Assembly (NCBI RefSeq): GCF_003610915.1
Contig: NZ_NSDJ01000001.1
Span: forward strand, 4,092,001 to 4,156,000
Direction: 5' to 3'
Source: Rahnella variigena
GTDB taxonomy: Bacteria; Pseudomonadota; Gammaproteobacteria; Enterobacterales; Enterobacteriaceae
DNA: 64,000 nucleotides
A program made the position numbers and the translations under genes. Positions 7,941 to 15,070 of this stretch are shown here, piece by piece. Numbering within the stretch: position 1 is the stretch's first letter; each line of letters starts with the position of its first letter. Under the pieces are notes generated by a model. It did not search any database. It saw only the letters and a list, made by a program, of their open reading frames with translations, and had not been told where the DNA came from.

Positions 7941-9116
7941 TCAGGCTCCTTTATCCATGTTTTTACCGAGCGGGATCGCGTCTTCATTGGCGAAGTTTTC
8001 CACCGATGCAGATTTCTCATAAAAGTGCGGGGCGAGCGAAACCAGTCCGCCGGTCTGATAGAACGGGTCGGTGGAAGCCAGCGGGAGGGTCACAATGCTG
8101 CGGGTGATGGCGGATTTATAAATGGCGGCGATAAGTTCGAGCGAACGCTTGCCCTGCACGCCGTCGATCAGCGGCGCGGTGCCGGTTTCCAGCGCAGTGA
8201 GGAAATTGTCAATCTGGCCGATATGCAATGTATAAGTGAGTTTAGGGATCGACTGGTAAATGTCTTCGAGTTGATTTTCACGATCGGTATCGCGTTCATC
8301 TATCGGGAAGCCGTTCGGCGCAGAAATGCTGGCGTATTTATCCCACGGGGCAGAAATTCGCGCTTTCTCGCCCTGAATGACAATCTTCTGATCTTCACCA
8401 TGATGCACTACCGAGGCCGTCAGCTGAGTCAGCGCACCGGAGTCATATTTGAAAATGGCTGCCGAGAGATCTTCCACTTCGGCGTTATCGTGCGCGGCAT
8501 TGGTGATCATCGACACCACTTCAGACGGGAAACCGAGCATCCACTGGATAGCATCAATATGATGAACCGCGTGATTCAGCGTGCAACCGCCCGCCTCTTT
8601 TTCCCAGGTGCCACGCCACCACAAATCGTAATAGGAATGACCACGCCACCAGAATGAATCGACCTGCGCATGACAGACTTTGCCGGTTTCGCCGGAATCC
8701 AGCACTTTCTTTAAGCGCCAGAACGCGTCGGTAAAGCGATTCTGCGCAATAATTGACAGCGTTTTACCACTCTCTTTTGCTGCACTGATCATGGCATCGC
8801 ATTCCTGCAACGATGCTGCCATTGGCTTTTCACACAGCACATGCTTGCCCGCATTCAGGGCGTTGATAGAAATTTCGGCATGGACATACGGTGGCGTACA
8901 CACGTCAAAAACGTCGATCTCAGTATCGCCGAGGATTTCCTCATGGCTGGCATACACCTTCGCATTGGTCAGGCCATAATGACGTTTTTTCTCTTCCGCC
9001 TTTTCAGGATAAATATCTACCAGCGCAACAATCTGGCAACGATCAGCAAACTCTAAATATCCCTGAATATGATTATGGGAAATATTACCCGTACCAATAA
9101 TTGCTATTTTTAGCAT
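7941..9116 (-). CDS. Gfo/Idh/MocA-family oxidoreductase (first in operon)
   Basis: A 391-residue oxidoreductase. The Rossmann motif AIIGTGNISHNH is at residues 5-16, the catalytic CEKPMAAS near residues 94-101, and GGCTLNHAVHHIDAIQWMLG lies in the C-terminal domain. It is the promoter-proximal gene of a four-gene leftward operon (three oxidoreductases, then a GPH transporter) and faces a LacI-type regulator across 284 bp. Relatives act on inositols, glycosides or deoxy sugars. The absence of a sugar isomerase, hydrolase or kinase in the operon leaves the pathway open. Confidence 0.87.
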   Translation of the reverse strand: MLKIAIIGTGNISHNHIQGYLEFADRCQIVALVDIYPEKAEEKKRHYGLTNAKVYASHEEILGDTEIDVFDVCTPPYVHAEISINALNAGKHVLCEKPMAASLQECDAMISAAKESGKTLSIIAQNRFTDAFWRLKKVLDSGETGKVCHAQVDSFWWRGHSYYDLWWRGTWEKEAGGCTLNHAVHHIDAIQWMLGFPSEVVSMITNAAHDNAEVEDLSAAIFKYDSGALTQLTASVVHHGEDQKIVIQGEKARISAPWDKYASISAPNGFPIDERDTDRENQLEDIYQSIPKLTYTLHIGQIDNFLTALETGTAPLIDGVQGKRSLELIAAIYKSAITRSIVTLPLASTDPFYQTGGLVSLAPHFYEKSASVENFANEDAIPLGKNMDKGA

Positions 9117-9164
9117 TTTACTCTCCCGACGTGGAACCGATGTAAAGGCATGATCATCCCACTG

Positions 9165-9349
9165 AATTAATTAATGATTTAATTTCACATTAATGAAAAA
9201 TGGCATGAAAAAACCTCTTACTTTTGGCTGAATCTCTTATATTCGGGAGGATAGTAATGGCTTTTTTTTCCAACAACCGTTATTTGTGACAGGAATTGCA
9301 GCGCGGCAATCAGAATTTGCTATCATGCTGAATAGTTCATTAATTACAT
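9165..9349. promoter_or_regulatory. Divergent promoter region with a repeated ATTAATGA motif
   Basis: The 284-bp gap between the oxidoreductase operon and the LacI-type regulator contains the motif ATTAATGA three times. Two copies read on the plus strand (within 9165-9177 and 9188-9198) and one on the minus strand (within 9336-9349). Repeats on both flanks of a divergent region suggest operator half-sites for the adjacent regulator. LacI operators are usually CG-centred palindromes, so this assignment is tentative. Confidence 0.3.
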
Positions 9350-9400
9350 AAAGTTAACCGTGGTAATAAGTCCATGAGCTAATGAGGCGTTGATCACAAA

Positions 9401-10462
9401 ATGACAGGAAAATTAAAAATCCGGCAAATAGCCGAGTTAACCGGGCTTTCTCCCAGTACCGTTTCCAGGGTATTAGCCGGAAAATCGAATGTCAGTCCGC
9501 AGGCAAAAGAAAAAGTATTTAGCCATGCAAGGACAATGGGTATTTTACGTGATATACCTGCCAGCCGTCTGTTGATGAATACGCTGTTAATCTGCGCGCC
9601 ACCGGCAGCATTTACCCCCCATGAAGATCGTTATTATCATGAAGTCATTCAGGAAATTACGGCGGAAGTGGGCCGTTATGATATTCATGTCCGCAAATGT
9701 GCGCTAACGGTCAATGATCCAGATATCGCCGTTTTTATGCAGGCGCTCAGTCAGGGGGATGTTGATGGAATCATCATCATCGGCATTGATGACGTGATGC
9801 TGTATCGCCTTGCCGCGGAATCCAACAAACCGGTGGTGATGATTAATGCGAAAGACAGCGAAATGCGCCTCGACTGTGTTTCAGCCGATCATTATTCCAT
9901 CGGATACAGTGCCGCTAACTTTCTGTTTGTCAGAGGCCACCGCCCCGTTTTGTTGTTCACCGATCTGCGTCGGGAAACCATGATGCAACGGCTCGACGGT
10001 TTTAAACGCGCCTGTCTGGAACACCATGTGGTGTTCGATGAAGCCATGCATTTGCTGGTCAATCATGGGAGCGGTGGGGAACAGGCGAGGGAAAGCATTG
10101 AGAAGTATCTTCGTGAGCATAAACGGGAAAACATGCCATCGGCCATCGTCTGCGGAGGTGACCAGATCGCACAGGCCACCGTAGACGCACTGAACAAACA
10201 CGGCTTTAAAGTCCCGGAAGATATATCGGTGATGAGTATCGATTTCGCGCACGACATGAAAACATCCGTTGCACAAAGTTTTACTGCGGTACATCTGCCC
10301 TGCCGTGAGTTGGGCATCGAGGCGGTTTATATTCTGCAAAGCCGCCTGATGCGGGCAACCGGCGCTAAATTCAACCTGTTGTTACAGGGAAAAAATCACA
10401 CCGGCCAGTCGGTAGCAGATGTGAAATGGAAGCGCAAAGGGTTATATCCTGCGGCCAGTTAG
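9401..10462 (+). CDS. LacI-family transcriptional regulator of the oxidoreductase operon
   Basis: A 353-residue regulator. The N-terminal LacI helix-turn-helix (IRQIAELTGLSPSTVSRVLAGK, residues 7-28) is followed by the hinge helix and a periplasmic-binding-protein-like sensor domain. Instead of the usual short hinge sequence, PASRLLMNTLLICAP leads into the sensor. It is divergent from the triple-oxidoreductase operon, so it most likely represses that operon and is released by a sugar or an oxidised sugar intermediate. Ligand not deducible. The ATG at 9401 places the helix-turn-helix directly at the N terminus, as expected. Confidence 0.88.
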   Translation: MTGKLKIRQIAELTGLSPSTVSRVLAGKSNVSPQAKEKVFSHARTMGILRDIPASRLLMNTLLICAPPAAFTPHEDRYYHEVIQEITAEVGRYDIHVRKCALTVNDPDIAVFMQALSQGDVDGIIIIGIDDVMLYRLAAESNKPVVMINAKDSEMRLDCVSADHYSIGYSAANFLFVRGHRPVLLFTDLRRETMMQRLDGFKRACLEHHVVFDEAMHLLVNHGSGGEQARESIEKYLREHKRENMPSAIVCGGDQIAQATVDALNKHGFKVPEDISVMSIDFAHDMKTSVAQSFTAVHLPCRELGIEAVYILQSRLMRATGAKFNLLLQGKNHTGQSVADVKWKRKGLYPAAS

Positions 10463-10556
10463 CCGCATTGACTGAAGGCACATTCTCAGCGTCATCGTTG
10501 ATCATCTCCTGCTAGACTTTTGAGTCTTAACCTCAAAAAAAGATGCGGAGAATGTC

Positions 10557-11402
10557 ATGTCAGAACAGTATCAGCCACCAAAAGTCTGGACCTGGAATAA
10601 AGACGAAGTCAGCAAGTTCTCGAACATCAACCGCCCGATAGCGGGCCCGACACATGAGAAAACGCTGCCGGTCGGTAAACACCCGCTTCAGCTTTATTCG
10701 CTGGGCACACCAAACGGCCAGAAAGTGACGATCCTGCTGGAAGAATTGCTGGAACAGGGTGTCAGCGGTGCGGAATACGATGCGTTTATTATCCGCATCA
10801 ACGAAGGCGATCAGTTCTCCAGCGGCTTTATTGACGTTAACCCGAACTCGAAAATCCCGGCACTGCTGGATAACTCTGCTACGCCGCCGATCCGCGTGTT
10901 TGAATCCGGCAATATCCTGCTGTATCTGGCCGAAAAATTCGGTAAGTTCCTGCCGCAAGATCTCGCCGGTCGCACCGAAACTCTGAACTGGTTGTTCTGG
11001 CTGCAAGGTTCCGCGCCCTATCTGGGCGGCGGCTTCGGACATTTTTATCATTATGCGCCGGTGAAAATCGAATACGCCATTAACCGCTTCACGATGGAAG
11101 CCAAACGTCAGCTGGATGTGCTGGATCGCCAGCTGGCAGAGCACCGTTTCATCGCCGGTGAAGAATACACCATTGCCGATATCGCTATTTTCACCTGGTA
11201 CGGCAGTCTGGCGCAGGGGGGCTTGTACGAATCCGCCGAATTCCTCGACATCAAATCCTACAAGCATTTCCAGCGCTGGGCCGCTGATATTGCCAGCCGT
11301 CCGGCGGTGAAACGTGGCCGTATCGTCAACCGCACCTGGGGTGACGAACAGCTGGAAGAACGCCACGATGCATCCGATTTTGATGGCGTACTGAAGTCGT
11401 AA
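10557..11402 (+). CDS. yghU: YghU, glutathione S-transferase-type disulphide-bond reductase
   Basis: A 281-residue protein. It has the long N-terminal extension typical of YghU/Nu-class enzymes (PPKVWTWNKDEVSKFSNINR). A thioredoxin-like GST domain follows at about residues 45-135 (LYSLGTPNGQKVTILLEE; PNSKIPALLD; FESGNILLYLAEKFG). The all-helical C-terminal domain ends near residue 265. E. coli YghU binds two glutathione molecules and reduces disulphides such as 2-hydroxyethyl disulphide, with organic peroxide reductase activity. It is followed by a strong bidirectional terminator and the convergent yghX. Confidence 0.93.
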   Translation: MSEQYQPPKVWTWNKDEVSKFSNINRPIAGPTHEKTLPVGKHPLQLYSLGTPNGQKVTILLEELLEQGVSGAEYDAFIIRINEGDQFSSGFIDVNPNSKIPALLDNSATPPIRVFESGNILLYLAEKFGKFLPQDLAGRTETLNWLFWLQGSAPYLGGGFGHFYHYAPVKIEYAINRFTMEAKRQLDVLDRQLAEHRFIAGEEYTIADIAIFTWYGSLAQGGLYESAEFLDIKSYKHFQRWAADIASRPAVKRGRIVNRTWGDEQLEERHDASDFDGVLKS

Positions 11403-11458
11403 CGGACTGACAGCAGGTAAAAATCCGCCGTCGCAGAAGGCGGCATTGCTTAGAGACT

Positions 11459-11495
11459 AAAAGGGCGGGATTTTGCGATCCCGCCCTTTTCTTTT
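11459..11495. terminator. Bidirectional terminator between yghU and yghX
   Basis: An 11-bp perfect stem (AAGGGCGGGAT / ATCCCGCCCTT) with a 6-base loop is flanked by T-rich DNA on the plus strand and by a short T tract on the minus strand. It overlaps the yghX stop codon. Confidence 0.8.
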
Positions 11496-12399
11496 ATGCG
11501 CTTTCTGTTTGCGGTTCGAGGTACTTTTTGAACCAGGCAATGGTTCTTTCCCAGGCGAGATCCGCTGCGGGTTTGTCATAGCGCGGTGTCGAATCATTGT
11601 GGAAACCGTGGTTCACGCCGGGATAAATATGCGCCTCATAGACTTTATTGTTGGCCTTCAGCGCCGCCTCATACGCAGGCCAGCCCTCGGTAATCGGTTT
11701 ATCCAGTTCGGCGTAATGCAGCAATAACGGCGCTTTGATTTTCGGCACATCTTCAGCTTTCGGCTGACGCCCGTAGAACGGCACAGCGGCCGCCAGTTCC
11801 GGATACGCCACCGCTGCCGCATTGGCTACGCCGCCACCGTAACAAAAACCGGTGATCCCGACTTTGCCGGTGGCCGTTTGGTGATGCATCAGAAATTCAA
11901 CCGCCGCAAAAAAGTCGTTCATCAGTTTGGCCGGATCGACCTTTTGTTGCAGTTCGCGCCCTTTTTCATCGTTACCCGGATACCCGCCGACGGAACTCAG
12001 ACCATCCGGCGCCAGTGCGACAAATCCGGCTTTCGCCACCCGCCGCGCCACGTCTTCGATATACGGATTCAGCCCGCGATTTTCATGCACCACCACTACG
12101 CCGGGCGCTTTACCGGCTAATTTGGCCGGACGTACCAGATACGCCCGCACGCTGCCGTGCCCCTGCGGCGACGGGTACTGAATATATTCCGCCACAATAT
12201 CAGGATCGGTGAATTCCACCTGTTCGGCGTAGGCGTAATTGGGCGTCATCAGCGTGGTCAGCGCTGCCAGCGACAATCCCCCCGCCACAAATTTGGCAGA
12301 CAGATCGAGAAACTCACGCTTGGTCATTTTGCCGTGTACGTAGAAATCAAAATATTCGAGGAGTTCAGGAGGGAAATCTTTGGCTGTCATTCGCGTCAT
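11494..12399 (-). CDS. yghX: YghX, dienelactone hydrolase-family protein with twin-helix leader
   Basis: An alpha/beta hydrolase of about 301 residues. I chose the ATG at 12399 because GGAG lies 8 bases upstream; longer in-frame starts lack this. The leader ([26 protein letters not shown]) gives a hydrophobic segment, suggesting membrane attachment or export. The domain has the dienelactone hydrolase pattern: [22 protein letters not shown], the nucleophile elbow GFCYGGG with Cys in place of Ser, and a terminal HGFH. Family members hydrolyse lactones or esters. In E. coli K-12 yghX is reported as disrupted; here it is intact. It is convergent with yghU and divergent from yghW. Confidence 0.88.
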   Translation of the reverse strand: MTRMTAKDFPPELLEYFDFYVHGKMTKREFLDLSAKFVAGGLSLAALTTLMTPNYAYAEQVEFTDPDIVAEYIQYPSPQGHGSVRAYLVRPAKLAGKAPGVVVVHENRGLNPYIEDVARRVAKAGFVALAPDGLSSVGGYPGNDEKGRELQQKVDPAKLMNDFFAAVEFLMHHQTATGKVGITGFCYGGGVANAAAVAYPELAAAVPFYGRQPKAEDVPKIKAPLLLHYAELDKPITEGWPAYEAALKANNKVYEAHIYPGVNHGFHNDSTPRYDKPAADLAWERTIAWFKKYLEPQTESA

Positions 12400-12552
12400 T
12401 TTCAGGCTCCGTTCCATACAAAAGAGGGATAAATAATGGCCTGCTTTTGGCGATTTTGTAAACCGATTGTGAAATTGAATGCCAATCACGCCATGCTCAG
12501 AACCATTTGCGGGCTGAGAATGCTAAACTCCGTGGAATTAAAAGGAGACGCT

Positions 12553-12753
12553 ATGAACAACAATCTCGCAGGGCTGAGTAAAGAAGAAATGGACAAAGTG
12601 AGTGCCGGACTGGCCGCCGGGACGGTCGCGGTGCGTGAGCGCAATAATCTGCCGGTGAATGCAGACGAAGTTGAAATGGAACAACCGGAGCATCTGCGGG
12701 CGTATTTCCGCGAGCGTCTGGCGCACTATCGCCAGCAACCCGCAAAGAAGTAA
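12553..12753 (+). CDS. yghW: YghW, small DUF2623 protein
   Basis: A 66-residue cytoplasmic protein ([23 protein letters not shown]...). The start at 12553 has a strong AAAGGAG ribosome binding site 6 bases upstream; an upstream in-frame extension to 12436 is unlikely. It matches E. coli YghW in length and composition (acidic middle, [11 protein letters not shown] end). Function is unknown. In E. coli it lies beside the hydrogenase-2 hyb operon, whereas here it neighbours yghX and yghU with no hyb genes. Confidence 0.8.
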   Translation: MNNNLAGLSKEEMDKVSAGLAAGTVAVRERNNLPVNADEVEMEQPEHLRAYFRERLAHYRQQPAKK

Positions 12754-12779
12754 CCGCCGCGATTTATACACGTACAGAT

Positions 12780-13661
12780 TTACCGGCGCACCGCGAAAAA
12801 ATCGCTTATCGCCTGAATCAGATACCCCGCCGCCTCACCGGGTGGCGTCTGCCCCTGATGCAGGCTGATCCCCACTTCGCCCGGTTCGGGCAACTCATTT
12901 AACATTCTGACCGTCTGCGGCCTGCCGAAATCGGTACGCACGGTGATGCCTAATCCCGCCGACATCGCGGCCCAGATCCCGCTCAGGCTGCGGCTGGTAA
13001 ACGCGATACGCCACGGAATACCCGCTTTATCCAGCGCCGTTGTGGCGGCATTTCGCATCAGGCATGGCGCTTCAAACACCAGTAACGGCAGCGGTTCGCC
13101 GGTTTGCTGATAGCGTTTCAGGTCGAAGTTTTCAGGGCCTATCCAGCGCATCGGTATACGCCCCAGCGACCGGCTGGATGGAAAGAGCGGCGCTTCATCG
13201 GCCTGCCAGCAGACCGCCAGATCGAACTCGTTATGGCGGATCCCGTCGAGCAATTGCTGGTTGCGGGTAATGCTGGCGGAGACTTGCACCTGCGGATGTG
13301 CGCGGGTAAATGTGCCGAGGAGTGCCGGTAAAAGCGCTTCGCCGAAATCTTCCTGCATGCCCAGATTCAGACTGCCACTCAGGGCGCTGGCGAGCATGAT
13401 GGCGCTGGCTTCATCGTTGAGGCTGAGGATCCGCCGCGCATAGCTCAGCATCACTTCGCCGCGTTCCGTCAGGATCAGGTGCCGCCCTGATTTTTGCACC
13501 AGCTCCGTACCTGCCTGCTGCTCCAGCTTTTTCAACTGTGCGCTGACCGCAGAAGTCGAGCGCCCCAGCCGGTCGGCAGCCAGCACAAAACTGCCCAGCT
13601 CAATACCGGTCACAAAACTGCGCAACGCCTCTGCATCAAAAGTCACCGGTCGTTTTGCCAC
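12780..13661 (-). CDS. LysR-family transcriptional regulator
   Basis: A 293-residue LysR protein. The helix-turn-helix occupies about residues 8-67 (LRSFVTGIELGSFVLAADRLGRSTSAVSAQ) and the effector domain residues 92-290. It is divergent from the carboxymuconolactone decarboxylase-like gene with about 105 bp between the coding regions, so it is the likely regulator of that three-gene unit. This LysR plus small-enzyme layout is typical of inducible detoxification or aromatic-compound genes. Inducer unknown. Confidence 0.88.
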   Translation of the reverse strand: MAKRPVTFDAEALRSFVTGIELGSFVLAADRLGRSTSAVSAQLKKLEQQAGTELVQKSGRHLILTERGEVMLSYARRILSLNDEASAIMLASALSGSLNLGMQEDFGEALLPALLGTFTRAHPQVQVSASITRNQQLLDGIRHNEFDLAVCWQADEAPLFPSSRSLGRIPMRWIGPENFDLKRYQQTGEPLPLLVFEAPCLMRNAATTALDKAGIPWRIAFTSRSLSGIWAAMSAGLGITVRTDFGRPQTVRMLNELPEPGEVGISLHQGQTPPGEAAGYLIQAISDFFAVRR

Positions 13662-13766
13662 GTTTAATCATCCTGTTTTCATGGATTAATGCTGCTGATA
13701 TTTTCGATATTAAGGATAATCATAACGCCTTATGCTCCTTTTCACACCTACCAAAAGGAGCCTGAT

Positions 13767-14090
13767 ATGAGCACAACTTCCTCACAAACGCAGACGCTGG
13801 ACGCGATGTCACGCCTGACGCCTAAATTTGCAGAACTAACGGAACAGGTACTGTTCGGCGATCTGTGGAAAAGAGAAGAACTGTCACCGCGCGACCGCAG
13901 CCTGATCACAGTTGCCGCACTGATTGCCCTGAACCGCGGCGAGCAGTTGCCCTTTCATCTGAGTCTGGCGGTGAAAAATGGTGTCACTCAAACCGAACTG
14001 GCGGAAGTGATCACTCATCTGGCGTTTTATGCCGGCTGGCCCGCTGCGGCATCCGCCCTGACGCGCTTCTCCGCGCTCAGCGAGCAGTAA
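13767..14090 (+). CDS. Carboxymuconolactone decarboxylase-family protein
   Basis: A 107-residue all-helical protein. Translation most likely starts at 13767, where AAAAGGAG lies just upstream. The core ELSPRDRSLITVAALIALNRGEQLPFHLSLAVKNGVTQTELAEVITHLAFYAGWPAA is the CMD signature. It has no CxxC pair, so it is not an AhpD-type peroxidase; it resembles the decarboxylase/lactone branch. It heads a rightward unit with a tautomerase and a DUF4865 gene, 29 bases before the next. Role probably small-molecule conversion; substrate unknown. Confidence 0.85.
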   Translation: MSTTSSQTQTLDAMSRLTPKFAELTEQVLFGDLWKREELSPRDRSLITVAALIALNRGEQLPFHLSLAVKNGVTQTELAEVITHLAFYAGWPAAASALTRFSALSEQ

Positions 14091-14119
14091 ACCGCGCCCC
14101 GTAACCGGAGGAACAACCG

Positions 14120-14527
14120 ATGCCTTTTACCCGAATTTCCTTACCCGATCACCGCGCAGATACCTGGCAGGATGCCATTTCAGCCATATTGCAGAACACA
14201 CTGGTTGATCATTTTTCTGTGCCTAAAGATGACTGTTTTCAGCTGTTCGAACCGGCCAGCCGCCGCCAGAGAGTGATCAATCCGACTTATCTTGCCGGGG
14301 AAAATCATCACCGCTCAGAGGATTTTTTGCTGTTTCACATCACTGCAGGCAAACCGCGGAACAGTTACCAGAAGCAGGAACTGTTCCGTCATCTGACTGA
14401 AAAACTGCACGTTGCGCTGGGGATTTCTCCGGCGGATGTGATGGTGGTGGTGAGCTTTACCCAACCGGAAGACTGGTCGTTCAGTCATGGTGAGATGTTC
14501 AAACTCCCACAAGGAGTGTTCTTATGA
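14120..14527 (+). CDS. Tautomerase-superfamily protein
   Basis: A 135-residue protein beginning Met-Pro, so removal of Met would expose the catalytic Pro1 of the 4-oxalocrotonate tautomerase/MIF superfamily. The C-terminal half (SYQKQELFRHLTEKLHVALGISPADVMVVVSFTQPEDWSF) matches the longer Tautomerase_2-type members. It lies between a CMD-family gene and a DUF4865 gene, with which it overlaps by 4 bases (ATGA). The group looks like a small operon for a ring-cleavage or isomerisation step, inferred from gene families. Confidence 0.83.
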   Translation: MPFTRISLPDHRADTWQDAISAILQNTLVDHFSVPKDDCFQLFEPASRRQRVINPTYLAGENHHRSEDFLLFHITAGKPRNSYQKQELFRHLTEKLHVALGISPADVMVVVSFTQPEDWSFSHGEMFKLPQGVFL

Positions 14528-15069
14528 TTGCCATGCAATACACCTTTACGCTGCCTGCCGATTACGACATGGGCATTATCGAAAAGCGCATTGCTGATAA
14601 CGGCCATCTGATGGATGGCTTTGCCGGGCTTATCTTCAAAACTTATCTTTACGCCCGCCGCGACTGCTCGCAAATCGGCAGCGCAGAAAATCTGTATGCG
14701 CCGTTTTACCTGTGGCATGACGTGCAAAGTATGAATCGCTTTATTTCAGGTGCCGGATTTCAAGGCGTCGCCAGAGCCTTCGGCTGGCCGCCTGTCCGGG
14801 TTTATCCGGTGCTGGCAGCGCACGTCAGCGCAGACGTTGCGGCAGCTGTTTTTGCCAAAAGAGAGATTACTGACATTGCACCTTTCAGTGACCTTGCGCC
14901 ATCTGATCAGCAAACGGTCAGTGACACACTTATCGAGGTGACCGCCTGGGACACGACAAACTGGAAGAAAATACATTTTACTGCGGGAAGAAACCCGCCG
15001 GAAGGAGACGGGCAGCATTACCGCATCGGCCATATTTCCTTGTCCGATGCGGTAATGGAAACGGATTAA
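14524..15069 (+). CDS. DUF4865-family protein
   Basis: A 181-residue soluble protein (MIAMQYTFTLPADYDMGIIEKRI...). It has the pattern of DUF4865 proteins, which are related to ferredoxin-like monooxygenase folds and often sit next to tautomerase genes and LysR regulators. The start overlaps the tautomerase stop (ATGA), indicating translational coupling. It ends one base before the convergent fhlA stop. No catalytic residues can be named. Function unknown. Confidence 0.75.
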   Translation: MIAMQYTFTLPADYDMGIIEKRIADNGHLMDGFAGLIFKTYLYARRDCSQIGSAENLYAPFYLWHDVQSMNRFISGAGFQGVARAFGWPPVRVYPVLAAHVSADVAAAVFAKREITDIAPFSDLAPSDQQTVSDTLIEVTAWDTTNWKKIHFTAGRNPPEGDGQHYRIGHISLSDAVMETD

Positions 15070-15070
15070 A

